From assembly GCA_958298945.1 (NCBI GenBank), contig OY282610.1, forward strand, positions 64,725,088-64,789,087: a DNA stretch of 64,000 bases, read 5' to 3'. Each line of letters starts with the position of its first letter. The first letter of the stretch is position 1. This stretch comes from Atherix ibis. Lineage: Eukaryota; Arthropoda; Insecta; Diptera; Athericidae. This document shows, piece after piece, positions 36,925-48,897 of the stretch. The position numbers and the translations under genes are program-made. The notes below the pieces were generated by a model. It was not told where the DNA came from and made no database searches. It saw only the letters and a program-made list of their open reading frames with translations.

Positions 36925-37389
36925 ATGAAAGTATTAAAATCAAGAATAGATATGGCACTCAATGAATATGCTCTAACTGCGTTTTATTTGCATCCACATT
37001 ACGATAATAATAAACTGAGTAGCATACAAAATGATAAGATTAACAACTTTCTTTTTAAGCTCCTTGATGGAACTGGAATCGAAGACTGGGACAGTTTTAG
37101 AAATCGAACCACTTTCTTCAGAATGCTGTATGAAAAAAAAATTACAAAACCGCTTGTATTTTGGAATACGGCTGAGATGAAACATCCAAATTTGGCCAAA
37201 CTTGCAATAAAGTTATTGCGTATACCTGCATCATCTGCCCAAATAGAGAGAGTATTTTCAAGCTGGGCAAACGTACATTCACCTATTCGGAATCGGCTAA
37301 CATTTGAAAGGTCAAAAAAACTACTCCATCTTTATTATTCTCTAAGGATTGCCGATGCAATTGGCGCTGAAGATGAAGAAGATTATTAA
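36925..37389 (+). CDS. hATC-domain protein, array unit 2 (154 aa)
   Basis: Reference copy for units 2-15. The ATG lies in the DNA that flanks the transposon in the preceding unit; the first four codons (MKVL) span the duplication junction, after which the frame is the hAT transposase C-terminus. Residues about 85-143 are the hATC dimerisation domain; E108 sits in the SSAQIER motif and W114 in VFSSWAN. The end is acidic (AEDEEDY). There is no DNA-binding or complete catalytic domain, so a product could at most pair with a related transposase. An A at -3 gives an acceptable start context, and AATAAA at 37423-37428 could end a short transcript. Expression is unknown. Confidence 0.6.
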   Translation: MKVLKSRIDMALNEYALTAFYLHPHYDNNKLSSIQNDKINNFLFKLLDGTGIEDWDSFRNRTTFFRMLYEKKITKPLVFWNTAEMKHPNLAKLAIKLLRIPASSAQIERVFSSWANVHSPIRNRLTFERSKKLLHLYYSLRIADAIGAEDEEDY

Positions 37390-37845
37390 GAATTTAAAAG
37401 ATTGTTTTCACTGCATATTTAAAATAAATTTTTTATTTCTTTTTAAATGTTTGTTTCTCAGGTTTTTTGTGTTTTTTTTTTCATCTTTTAATAATACACG
37501 AATTAGGGTTGGTTATACTTCTGGAAAAGCTCGAGAATCTCATCGTAATTGATCATGATCTATCTCTATCTCACACTATTTGATTTGACTTTTCAGGTAA
37601 TACAAAAATTAATAGCCTTAATTGTCTACGTGTAAACAAAAGGAGTAGACATTAAATCATTGTATACACCTATTGTCTACGCGTAAACAATGACGTTGTT
37701 TACGTGAGGTAGACTACACCGCACAACACTGGTAGTGGTACTATCGATCTTATTTTATACCAATTTATGTAGCTACGATATCAGTATAATTGATCATAAG
37801 AATATCTCATAAGTACCAATAAACCACCCATTACCACAACAATTA

Positions 37846-38310
37846 ATGAAAGTATTAAAATCAAGAATAGATATGGCACTCAATGAATATGCTCTAACTG
37901 CGTTTTATTTGCATCCACATTACGATAATAATAAACTGAGTAGCATACAAAATGATAAGATTAACAACTTTCTTTTTAAGCTCCTTGATGGAACTGGAAT
38001 CGAAGACTGGGACAGTTTTAGAAATCGAACCACTTTCTTCAGAATGCTGTATGAAAAAAAAATTACAAAACCGCTTGTATTTTGGAATACGGCTGAGATG
38101 AAACATCCAAATTTGGCCAAACTTGCAATAAAGTTATTGCGTATACCTGCATCATCTGCCCAAATAGAGAGAGTATTTTCAAGCTGGGCAAACGTACATT
38201 CACCTATTCGGAATCGGCTAACATTTGAAAGGTCAAAAAAACTACTCCATCTTTATTATTCTCTAAGGATTGCCGATGCAATTGGCGCTGAAGATGAAGA
38301 AGATTATTAA
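37846..38310 (+). CDS. hATC-domain ORF, array unit 3
   Basis: Identical in translation to the unit 2 ORF. Confidence 0.55.
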   Translation: MKVLKSRIDMALNEYALTAFYLHPHYDNNKLSSIQNDKINNFLFKLLDGTGIEDWDSFRNRTTFFRMLYEKKITKPLVFWNTAEMKHPNLAKLAIKLLRIPASSAQIERVFSSWANVHSPIRNRLTFERSKKLLHLYYSLRIADAIGAEDEEDY

Positions 38311-38766
38311 GAATTTAAAAGATTGTTTTCACTGCATATTTAAAATAAATTTTTTATTTCTTTTTAAATGTTTGTTTCTCAGGTTTTTTGTGTTTTTTTT
38401 TTCATCTTTTAATAATACACGAATTAGGGTTGGTTATACTTCTGGAAAAGCTCGAGAATCTCATCGTAATTGATCATGATCTATCTCTATCTCACACTAT
38501 TTGATTTGACTTTTCAGGTAATACAAAAATTAATAGCCTTAATTGTCTACGTGTAAACAAAAGGAGTAGACATTAAATCATTGTATACACCTATTGTCTA
38601 CGCGTAAACAATGACGTTGTTTACGTGAGGTAGACTACACCGCACAACACTGGTAGTGGTACTATCGATCTTATTTTATACCAATTTATGTAGCTACGAT
38701 ATCAGTATAATTGATCATAAGAATATCTCATAAGTACCAATAAACCACCCATTACCACAACAATTA

Positions 38767-39231
38767 ATGAAAGTATTAAAATCAAGAATAGATATGGCAC
38801 TCAATGAATATGCTCTAACTGCGTTTTATTTGCATCCACATTACGATAATAATAAACTGAGTAGCATACAAAATGATAAGATTAACAACTTTCTTTTTAA
38901 GCTCCTTGATGGAACTGGAATCGAAGACTGGGACAGTTTTAGAAATCGAACCACTTTCTTCAGAATGCTGTATGAAAAAAAAATTACAAAACCGCTTGTA
39001 TTTTGGAATACGGCTGAGATGAAACATCCAAATTTGGCCAAACTTGCAATAAAGTTATTGCGTATACCTGCATCATCTGCCCAAATAGAGAGAGTATTTT
39101 CAAGCTGGGCAAACGTACATTCACCTATTCGGAATCGGCTAACATTTGAAAGGTCAAAAAAACTACTCCATCTTTATTATTCTCTAAGGATTGCCGATGC
39201 AATTGGCGCTGAAGATGAAGAAGATTATTAA
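38767..39231 (+). CDS. hATC-domain ORF, array unit 4
   Basis: Same translation as unit 2. The unit carries the T-run variant (TTTATC instead of TTTCATC, near 39322) downstream of the stop that is shared only with unit 13. Confidence 0.55.
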   Translation: MKVLKSRIDMALNEYALTAFYLHPHYDNNKLSSIQNDKINNFLFKLLDGTGIEDWDSFRNRTTFFRMLYEKKITKPLVFWNTAEMKHPNLAKLAIKLLRIPASSAQIERVFSSWANVHSPIRNRLTFERSKKLLHLYYSLRIADAIGAEDEEDY

Positions 39232-39687
39232 GAATTTAAAAGATTGTTTTCACTGCATATTTAAAATAAATTTTTTATTTCTTTTTAAATGTTTGTTTCT
39301 CAGGTTTTTTGTGTTTTTTTTTTTATCTTTTAATAATACACGAATTAGGGTTGGTTATACTTCTGGAAAAGCTCGAGAATCTCATCGTAATTGATCATGA
39401 TCTATCTCTATCTCACACTATTTGATTTGACTTTTCAGGTAATACAAAAATTAATAGCCTTAATTGTCTACGTGTAAACAAAAGGAGTAGACATTAAATC
39501 ATTGTATACACCTATTGTCTACGCGTAAACAATGACGTTGTTTACGTGAGGTAGACTACACCGCACAACACTGGTAGTGGTACTATCGATCTTATTTTAT
39601 ACCAATTTATGTAGCTACGATATCAGTATAATTGATCATAAGAATATCTCATAAGTACCAATAAACCACCCATTACCACAACAATTA

Positions 39688-40152
39688 ATGAAAGTATTAA
39701 AATCAAGAATAGATATGGCACTCAATGAATATGCTCTAACTGCGTTTTATTTGCATCCACATTACGATAATAATAAACTGAGTAGCATACAAAATGATAA
39801 GATTAACAACTTTCTTTTTAAGCTCCTTGATGGAACTGGAATCGAAGACTGGGACAGTTTTAGAAATCGAACCACTTTCTTCAGAATGCTGTATGAAAAA
39901 AAAATTACAAAACCGCTTGTATTTTGGAATACGGCTGAGATGAAACATCCAAATTTGGCCAAACTTGCAATAAAGTTATTGCGTATACCTGCATCATCTG
40001 CCCAAATAGAGAGAGTATTTTCAAGCTGGGCAAACGTACATTCACCTATTCGGAATCGGCTAACATTTGAAAGGTCAAAAAAACTACTCCATCTTTATTA
40101 TTCTCTAAGGATTGCCGATGCAATTGGCGCTGAAGATGAAGAAGATTATTAA
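39688..40152 (+). CDS. hATC-domain ORF, array unit 5
   Basis: Same translation as unit 2; no unit-specific variant seen. Confidence 0.55.
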   Translation: MKVLKSRIDMALNEYALTAFYLHPHYDNNKLSSIQNDKINNFLFKLLDGTGIEDWDSFRNRTTFFRMLYEKKITKPLVFWNTAEMKHPNLAKLAIKLLRIPASSAQIERVFSSWANVHSPIRNRLTFERSKKLLHLYYSLRIADAIGAEDEEDY

Positions 40153-40608
40153 GAATTTAAAAGATTGTTTTCACTGCATATTTAAAATAAATTTTTTATT
40201 TCTTTTTAAATGTTTGTTTCTCAGGTTTTTTGTGTTTTTTTTTTCATCTTTTAATAATACACGAATTAGGGTTGGTTATACTTCTGGAAAAGCTCGAGAA
40301 TCTCATCGTAATTGATCATGATCTATCTCTATCTCACACTATTTGATTTGACTTTTCAGGTAATACAAAAATTAATAGCCTTAATTGTCTACGTGTAAAC
40401 AAAAGGAGTAGACATTAAATCATTGTATACACCTATTGTCTACGCGTAAACAATGACGTTGTTTACGTGAGGTAGACTACACCGCACAACACTGGTAGTG
40501 GTACTATCGATCTTATTTTATACCAATTTATGTAGCTACGATATCAGTATAATTGATCATAAGAATATCTCATAAGTACCAATAAACCACCCATTACCAC
40601 AACAATTA

Positions 40609-41073
40609 ATGAAAGTATTAAAATCAAGAATAGATATGGCACTCAATGAATATGCTCTAACTGCGTTTTATTTGCATCCACATTACGATAATAATAAACT
40701 GAGTAGCATACAAAATGATAAGATTAACAACTTTCTTTTTAAGCTCCTTGATGGAACTGGAATCGAAGACTGGGACAGTTTTAGAAATCGAACCACTTTC
40801 TTCAGAATGCTGTATGAAAAAAAAATTACAAAACCGCTTGTATTTTGGAATACGGCTGAGATGAAACATCCAAATTTGGCCAAACTTGCAATAAAGTTAT
40901 TGCGTATACCTGCATCATCTGCCCAAATAGAGAGAGTATTTTCAAGCTGGGCAAACGTACATTCACCTATTCGGAATCGGCTAACATTTGAAAGGTCAAA
41001 AAAACTACTCCATCTTTATTATTCTCTAAGGATTGCCGATGCAATTGGCGCTGAAGATGAAGAAGATTATTAA
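40609..41073 (+). CDS. hATC-domain ORF, array unit 6
   Basis: Same translation as unit 2; no unit-specific variant seen. Confidence 0.55.
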   Translation: MKVLKSRIDMALNEYALTAFYLHPHYDNNKLSSIQNDKINNFLFKLLDGTGIEDWDSFRNRTTFFRMLYEKKITKPLVFWNTAEMKHPNLAKLAIKLLRIPASSAQIERVFSSWANVHSPIRNRLTFERSKKLLHLYYSLRIADAIGAEDEEDY

Positions 41074-41529
41074 GAATTTAAAAGATTGTTTTCACTGCAT
41101 ATTTAAAATAAATTTTTTATTTCTTTTTAAATGTTTGTTTCTCAGGTTTTTTGTGTTTTTTTTTTCATCTTTTAATAATACACGAATTAGGGTTGGTTAT
41201 ACTTCTGGAAAAGCTCGAGAATCTCATCGTAATTGATCATGATCTATCTCTATCTCACACTATTTGATTTGACTTTTCAGGTAATACAAAAATTAATAGC
41301 CTTAATTGTCTACGTGTAAACAAAAGGAGTAGACATTAAATCATTGTATACACCTATTGTCTACGCGTAAACAATGACGTTGTTTACGTGAGGTAGACTA
41401 CACCGCACAACACTGGTAGTGGTACTATCGATCTTATTTTATACCAATTTATGTAGCTACGATATCAGTATAATTGATCATAAGAATATCTCATAAGTAC
41501 CAATAAACCACCCATTACCACAACAATTA

Positions 41530-41994
41530 ATGAAAGTATTAAAATCAAGAATAGATATGGCACTCAATGAATATGCTCTAACTGCGTTTTATTTGCATCC
41601 ACATTACGATAATAATAAACTGAGTAGCATACAAAATGATAAGATTAACAACTTTCTTTTTAAGCTCCTTGATGGAACTGGAATCGAAGACTGGGACAGT
41701 TTTAGAAATCGAACCACTTTCTTCAGAATGCTGTATGAAAAAAAAATTACAAAACCGCTTGTATTTTGGAATACGGCTGAGATGAAACATCCAAATTTGG
41801 CCAAACTTGCAATAAAGTTATTGCGTATACCTGCATCATCTGCCCAAATAGAGAGAGTATTTTCAAGCTGGGCAAACGTACATTCACCTATTCGGAATCG
41901 GCTAACATTTGAAAGGTCAAAAAAACTACTCCATCTTTATTATTCTCTAAGGATTGCCGATGCAATTGGCGCTGAAGATGAAGAAGATTATTAA
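41530..41994 (+). CDS. hATC-domain ORF, array unit 7
   Basis: Same translation as unit 2; no unit-specific variant seen. Confidence 0.55.
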   Translation: MKVLKSRIDMALNEYALTAFYLHPHYDNNKLSSIQNDKINNFLFKLLDGTGIEDWDSFRNRTTFFRMLYEKKITKPLVFWNTAEMKHPNLAKLAIKLLRIPASSAQIERVFSSWANVHSPIRNRLTFERSKKLLHLYYSLRIADAIGAEDEEDY

Positions 41995-42450
41995 GAATTT
42001 AAAAGATTGTTTTCACTGCATATTTAAAATAAATTTTTTATTTCTTTTTAAATGTTTGTTTCTCAGGTTTTTTGTGTTTTTTTTTTCATCTTTTAATAAT
42101 ACACGAATTAGGGTTGGTTATACTTCTGGAAAAGCTCGAGAATCTCATCGTAATTGATCATGATCTATCTCTATCTCACACTATTTGATTTGACTTTTCA
42201 GGTAATACAAAAATTAATAGCCTTAATTGTCTACGTGTAAACAAAAGGAGTAGACATTAAATCATTGTATACACCTATTGTCTACGCGTAAACAATGACG
42301 TTGTTTACGTGAGGTAGACTACACCGCACAACACTGGTAGTGGTACTATCGATCTTATTTTATACCAATTTATGTAGCTACGATATCAGTATAATTGATC
42401 ATAAGAATATCTCATAAGTACCAATAAACCACCCATTACCACAACAATTA

Positions 42451-42915
42451 ATGAAAGTATTAAAATCAAGAATAGATATGGCACTCAATGAATATGCTCT
42501 AACTGCGTTTTATTTGCATCCACATTACGATAATAATAAACTGAGTAGCATACAAAATGATAAGATTAACAACTTTCTTTTTAAGCTCCTTGATGGAACT
42601 GGAATCGAAGACTGGGACAGTTTTAGAAATCGAACCACTTTCTTCAGAATGCTGTATGAAAAAAAAATTACAAAACCGCTTGTATTTTGGAATACGGCTG
42701 AGATGAAACATCCAAATTTGGCCAAACTTGCAATAAAGTTATTGCGTATACCTGCATCATCTGCCCAAATAGAGAGAGTATTTTCAAGCTGGGCAAACGT
42801 ACATTCACCTATTCGGAATCGGCTAACATTTGAAAGGTCAAAAAAACTACTCCATCTTTATTATTCTCTAAGGATTGCCGATGCAATTGGCGCTGAAGAT
42901 GAAGAAGATTATTAA
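42451..42915 (+). CDS. hATC-domain ORF, array unit 8
   Basis: Same translation as unit 2; no unit-specific variant seen. Confidence 0.55.
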   Translation: MKVLKSRIDMALNEYALTAFYLHPHYDNNKLSSIQNDKINNFLFKLLDGTGIEDWDSFRNRTTFFRMLYEKKITKPLVFWNTAEMKHPNLAKLAIKLLRIPASSAQIERVFSSWANVHSPIRNRLTFERSKKLLHLYYSLRIADAIGAEDEEDY

Positions 42916-43371
42916 GAATTTAAAAGATTGTTTTCACTGCATATTTAAAATAAATTTTTTATTTCTTTTTAAATGTTTGTTTCTCAGGTTTTTTGTGTTT
43001 TTTTTTTCATCTTTTAATAATACACGAATTAGGGTTGGTTATACTTCTGGAAAAGCTCGAGAATCTCATCGTAATTGATCATGATCTATCTCTATCTCAC
43101 ACTATTTGATTTGACTTTTCAGGTAATACAAAAATTAATAGCCTTAATTGTCTACGTGTAAACAAAAGGAGTAGACATTAAATCATTGTATACACCTATT
43201 GTCTACGCGTAAACAATGACGTTGTTTACGTGAGGTAGACTACACCGCACAACACTGGTAGTGGTACTATCGATCTTATTTTATACCAATTTATGTAGCT
43301 ACGATATCAGTATAATTGATCATAAGAATATCTCATAAGTACCAATAAACCACCCATTACCACAACAATTA

Positions 43372-43836
43372 ATGAAAGTATTAAAATCAAGAATAGATAT
43401 GGCACTCAATGAATATGCTCTAACTGCGTTTTATTTGCATCCACATTACGATAATAATAAACTGAGTAGCATACAAAATGATAAGATTAACAACTTTCTT
43501 TTTAAGCTCCTTGATGGAACTGGAATCGAAGACTGGGACAGTTTTAGAAATCGAACCACTTTCTTCAGAATGCTGTATGAAAAAAAAATTACAAAACCGC
43601 TTGTATTTTGGAATACGGCTGAGATGAAACATCCAAATTTGGCCAAACTTGCAATAAAGTTATTGCGTATACCTGCATCATCTGCCCAAATAGAGAGAGT
43701 ATTTTCAAGCTGGGCAAACGTACATTCACCTATTCGGAATCGGCTAACATTTGAAAGGTCAAAAAAACTACTCCATCTTTATTATTCTCTAAGGATTGCC
43801 GATGCAATTGGCGCTGAAGATGAAGAAGATTATTAA
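43372..43836 (+). CDS. hATC-domain ORF, array unit 9
   Basis: Same translation as unit 2; no unit-specific variant seen. Confidence 0.55.
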   Translation: MKVLKSRIDMALNEYALTAFYLHPHYDNNKLSSIQNDKINNFLFKLLDGTGIEDWDSFRNRTTFFRMLYEKKITKPLVFWNTAEMKHPNLAKLAIKLLRIPASSAQIERVFSSWANVHSPIRNRLTFERSKKLLHLYYSLRIADAIGAEDEEDY

Positions 43837-44292
43837 GAATTTAAAAGATTGTTTTCACTGCATATTTAAAATAAATTTTTTATTTCTTTTTAAATGTTTG
43901 TTTCTCAGGTTTTTTGTGTTTTTTTTTTCATCTTTTAATAATACACGAATTAGGGTTGGTTATACTTCTGGAAAAGCTCGAGAATCTCATCGTAATTGAT
44001 CATGATCTATCTCTATCTCACACTATTTGATTTGACTTTTCAGGTAATACAAAAATTAATAGCCTTAATTGTCTACGTGTAAACAAAAGGAGTAGACATT
44101 AAATCATTGTATACACCTATTGTCTACGCGTAAACAATGACGTTGTTTACGTGAGGTAGACTACACCGCACAACACTGGTAGTGGTACTATCGATCTTAT
44201 TTTATACCAATTTATGTAGCTACGATATCAGTATAATTGATCATAAGAATATCTCATAAGTACCAATAAACCACCCATTACCACAACAATTA

Positions 44293-44757
44293 ATGAAAGT
44301 ATTAAAATCAAGAATAGATATGGCACTCAATGAATATGCTCTAACTGCGTTTTATTTGCATCCACATTACGATAATAATAAACTGAGTAGCATACAAAAT
44401 GATAAGATTAACAACTTTCTTTTTAAGCTCCTTGATGGAACTGGAATCGAAGACTGGGACAGTTTTAGAAATCGAACCACTTTCTTCAGAATGCTGTATG
44501 AAAAAAAAATTACAAAACCGCTTGTATTTTGGAATACGGCTGAGATGAAACATCCAAATTTGGCCAAACTTGCAATAAAGTTATTGCGTATACCTGCATC
44601 ATCTGCCCAAATAGAGAGAGTATTTTCAAGCTGGGCAAACGTACATTCACCTATTCGGAATCGGCTAACATTTGAAAGGTCAAAAAAACTACTCCATCTT
44701 TATTATTCTCTAAGGATTGCCGATGCAATTGGCGCTGAAGATGAAGAAGATTATTAA
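44293..44757 (+). CDS. hATC-domain ORF, array unit 10
   Basis: Same translation as unit 2; no unit-specific variant seen. Confidence 0.55.
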   Translation: MKVLKSRIDMALNEYALTAFYLHPHYDNNKLSSIQNDKINNFLFKLLDGTGIEDWDSFRNRTTFFRMLYEKKITKPLVFWNTAEMKHPNLAKLAIKLLRIPASSAQIERVFSSWANVHSPIRNRLTFERSKKLLHLYYSLRIADAIGAEDEEDY

Positions 44758-45213
44758 GAATTTAAAAGATTGTTTTCACTGCATATTTAAAATAAATTTT
44801 TTATTTCTTTTTAAATGTTTGTTTCTCAGGTTTTTTGTGTTTTTTTTTTCATCTTTTAATAATACACGAATTAGGGTTGGTTATACTTCTGGAAAAGCTC
44901 GAGAATCTCATCGTAATTGATCATGATCTATCTCTATCTCACACTATTTGATTTGACTTTTCAGGTAATACAAAAATTAATAGCCTTAATTGTCTACGTG
45001 TAAACAAAAGGAGTAGACATTAAATCATTGTATACACCTATTGTCTACGCGTAAACAATGACGTTGTTTACGTGAGGTAGACTACACCGCACAACACTGG
45101 TAGTGGTACTATCGATCTTATTTTATACCAATTTATGTAGCTACGATATCAGTATAATTGATCATAAGAATATCTCATAAGTACCAATAAACCACCCATT
45201 ACCACAACAATTA

Positions 45214-45678
45214 ATGAAAGTATTAAAATCAAGAATAGATATGGCACTCAATGAATATGCTCTAACTGCGTTTTATTTGCATCCACATTACGATAATAAT
45301 AAACTGAGTAGCATACAAAATGATAAGATTAACAACTTTCTTTTTAAGCTCCTTGATGGAACTGGAATCGAAGACTGGGACAGTTTTAGAAATCGAACCA
45401 CTTTCTTCAGAATGCTGTATGAAAAAAAAATTACAAAACCGCTTGTATTTTGGAATACGGCTGAGATGAAACATCCAAATTTGGCCAAACTTGCAATAAA
45501 GTTATTGCGTATACCTGCATCATCTGCCCAAATAGAGAGAGTATTTTCAAGCTGGGCAAACGTACATTCACCTATTCGGAATCGGCTAACATTTGAAAGG
45601 TCAAAAAAACTACTCCATCTTTATTATTCTCTAAGGATTGCCGATGCAATTGGCGCTGAAGATGAAGAAGATTATTAA
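45214..45678 (+). CDS. hATC-domain ORF, array unit 11
   Basis: Same translation as unit 2; no unit-specific variant seen. Confidence 0.55.
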   Translation: MKVLKSRIDMALNEYALTAFYLHPHYDNNKLSSIQNDKINNFLFKLLDGTGIEDWDSFRNRTTFFRMLYEKKITKPLVFWNTAEMKHPNLAKLAIKLLRIPASSAQIERVFSSWANVHSPIRNRLTFERSKKLLHLYYSLRIADAIGAEDEEDY

Positions 45679-46134
45679 GAATTTAAAAGATTGTTTTCAC
45701 TGCATATTTAAAATAAATTTTTTATTTCTTTTTAAATGTTTGTTTCTCAGGTTTTTTGTGTTTTTTTTTTCATCTTTTAATAATACACGAATTAGGGTTG
45801 GTTATACTTCTGGAAAAGCTCGAGAATCTCATCGTAATTGATCATGATCTATCTCTATCTCACACTATTTGATTTGACTTTTCAGGTAATACAAAAATTA
45901 ATAGCCTTAATTGTCTACGTGTAAACAAAAGGAGTAGACATTAAATCATTGTATACACCTATTGTCTACGCGTAAACAATGACGTTGTTTACGTGAGGTA
46001 GACTACACCGCACAACACTGGTAGTGGTACTATCGATCTTATTTTATACCAATTTATGTAGCTACGATATCAGTATAATTGATCATAAGAATATCTCATA
46101 AGTACCAATAAACCACCCATTACCACAACAATTA

Positions 46135-46599
46135 ATGAAAGTATTAAAATCAAGAATAGATATGGCACTCAATGAATATGCTCTAACTGCGTTTTATTTG
46201 CATCCACATTACGATAATAATAAACTGAGTAGCATACAAAATGATAAGATTAACAACTTTCTTTTTAAGCTCCTTGATGGAACTGGAATCGAAGACTGGG
46301 ACAGTTTTAGAAATCGAACCACTTTCTTCAGAATGCTGTATGAAAAAAAAATTACAAAACCGCTTGTATTTTGGAATACGGCTGAGATGAAACATCCAAA
46401 TTTGGCCAAACTTGCAATAAAGTTATTGCGTATACCTGCATCATCTGCCCAAATAGAGAGAGTATTTTCAAGCTGGGCAAACGTACATTCACCTATTCGG
46501 AATCGGCTAACATTTGAAAGGTCAAAAAAACTACTCCATCTTTATTATTCTCTAAGGATTGCCGATGCAATTGGCGCTGAAGATGAAGAAGATTATTAA
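46135..46599 (+). CDS. hATC-domain ORF, array unit 12
   Basis: Same translation as unit 2; no unit-specific variant seen. Confidence 0.55.
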   Translation: MKVLKSRIDMALNEYALTAFYLHPHYDNNKLSSIQNDKINNFLFKLLDGTGIEDWDSFRNRTTFFRMLYEKKITKPLVFWNTAEMKHPNLAKLAIKLLRIPASSAQIERVFSSWANVHSPIRNRLTFERSKKLLHLYYSLRIADAIGAEDEEDY

Positions 46600-47055
46600 G
46601 AATTTAAAAGATTGTTTTCACTGCATATTTAAAATAAATTTTTTATTTCTTTTTAAATGTTTGTTTCTCAGGTTTTTTGTGTTTTTTTTTTCATCTTTTA
46701 ATAATACACGAATTAGGGTTGGTTATACTTCTGGAAAAGCTCGAGAATCTCATCGTAATTGATCATGATCTATCTCTATCTCACACTATTTGATTTGACT
46801 TTTCAGGTAATACAAAAATTAATAGCCTTAATTGTCTACGTGTAAACAAAAGGAGTAGACATTAAATCATTGTATACACCTATTGTCTACGCGTAAACAA
46901 TGACGTTGTTTACGTGAGGTAGACTACACCGCACAACACTGGTAGTGGTACTATCGATCTTATTTTATACCAATTTATGTAGCTACGATATCAGTATAAT
47001 TGATCATAAGAATATCTCATAAGTACCAATAAACCACCCATTACCACAACAATTA

Positions 47056-47520
47056 ATGAAAGTATTAAAATCAAGAATAGATATGGCACTCAATGAATAT
47101 GCTCTAACTGCGTTTTATTTGCATCCACATTACGATAATAATAAACTGAGTAGCATACAAAATGATAAGATTAACAACTTTCTTTTTAAGCTCCTTGATG
47201 GAACTGGAATCGAAGACTGGGACAGTTTTAGAAATCGAACCACTTTCTTCAGAATGCTGTATGAAAAAAAAATTACAAAACCGCTTGTATTTTGGAATAC
47301 GGCTGAGATGAAACATCCAAATTTGGCCAAACTTGCAATAAAGTTATTGCGTATACCTGCATCATCTGCCCAAATAGAGAGAGTATTTTCAAGCTGGGCA
47401 AACGTACATTCACCTATTCGGAATCGGCTAACATTTGAAAGGTCAAAAAAACTACTCCATCTTTATTATTCTCTAAGGATTGCCGATGCAATTGGCGCTG
47501 AAGATGAAGAAGATTATTAA
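47056..47520 (+). CDS. hATC-domain ORF, array unit 13
   Basis: Same translation as unit 2. The unit has the downstream C-to-T variant (near 47611) shared with unit 4. Confidence 0.55.
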   Translation: MKVLKSRIDMALNEYALTAFYLHPHYDNNKLSSIQNDKINNFLFKLLDGTGIEDWDSFRNRTTFFRMLYEKKITKPLVFWNTAEMKHPNLAKLAIKLLRIPASSAQIERVFSSWANVHSPIRNRLTFERSKKLLHLYYSLRIADAIGAEDEEDY

Positions 47521-47976
47521 GAATTTAAAAGATTGTTTTCACTGCATATTTAAAATAAATTTTTTATTTCTTTTTAAATGTTTGTTTCTCAGGTTTTTTG
47601 TGTTTTTTTTTTTATCTTTTAATAATACACGAATTAGGGTTGGTTATACTTCTGGAAAAGCTCGAGAATCTCATCGTAATTGATCATGATCTATCTCTAT
47701 CTCACACTATTTGATTTGACTTTTCAGGTAATACAAAAATTAATAGCCTTAATTGTCTACGTGTAAACAAAAGGAGTAGACATTAAATCATTGTATACAC
47801 CTATTGTCTACGCGTAAACAATGACGTTGTTTACGTGAGGTAGACTACACCGCACAACACTGGTAGTGGTACTATCGATCTTATTTTATACCAATTTATG
47901 TAGCTACGATATCAGTATAATTGATCATAAGAATATCTCATAAGTACCAATAAACCACCCATTACCACAACAATTA

Positions 47977-48441
47977 ATGAAAGTATTAAAATCAAGAATA
48001 GATATGGCACTCAATGAATATGCTCTAACTGCGTTTTATTTGCATCCACATTACGATAATAATAAACTGAGTAGCATACAAAATGATAAGATTAACAACT
48101 TTCTTTTTAAGCTCCTTGATGGAACTGGAATCGAAGACTGGGACAGTTTTAGAAATCGAACCACTTTCTTCAGAATGCTGTATGAAAAAAAAATTACAAA
48201 ACCGCTTGTATTTTGGAATACGGCTGAGATGAAACATCCAAATTTGGCCAAACTTGCAATAAAGTTATTGCGTATACCTGCATCATCTGCCCAAATAGAG
48301 AGAGTATTTTCAAGCTGGGCAAACGTACATTCACCTATTCGGAATCGGCTAACATTTGAAAGGTCAAAAAAACTACTCCATCTTTATTATTCTCTAAGGA
48401 TTGCCGATGCAATTGGCGCTGAAGATGAAGAAGATTATTAA
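47977..48441 (+). CDS. hATC-domain ORF, array unit 14
   Basis: Same translation as unit 2; no unit-specific variant seen. Confidence 0.55.
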   Translation: MKVLKSRIDMALNEYALTAFYLHPHYDNNKLSSIQNDKINNFLFKLLDGTGIEDWDSFRNRTTFFRMLYEKKITKPLVFWNTAEMKHPNLAKLAIKLLRIPASSAQIERVFSSWANVHSPIRNRLTFERSKKLLHLYYSLRIADAIGAEDEEDY

Positions 48442-48897
48442 GAATTTAAAAGATTGTTTTCACTGCATATTTAAAATAAATTTTTTATTTCTTTTTAAAT
48501 GTTTGTTTCTCAGGTTTTTTGTGTTTTTTTTTTCATCTTTTAATAATACACGAATTAGGGTTGGTTATACTTCTGGAAAAGCTCGAGAATCTCATCGTAA
48601 TTGATCATGATCTATCTCTATCTCACACTATTTGATTTGACTTTTCAGGTAATACAAAAATTAATAGCCTTAATTGTCTACGTGTAAACAAAAGGAGTAG
48701 ACATTAAATCATTGTATACACCTATTGTCTACGCGTAAACAATGACGTTGTTTACGTGAGGTAGACTACACCGCACAACACTGGTAGTGGTACTATCGAT
48801 CTTATTTTATACCAATTTATGTAGCTACGATATCAGTATAATTGATCATAAGAATATCTCATAAGTACCAATAAACCACCCATTACCACAACAATTA

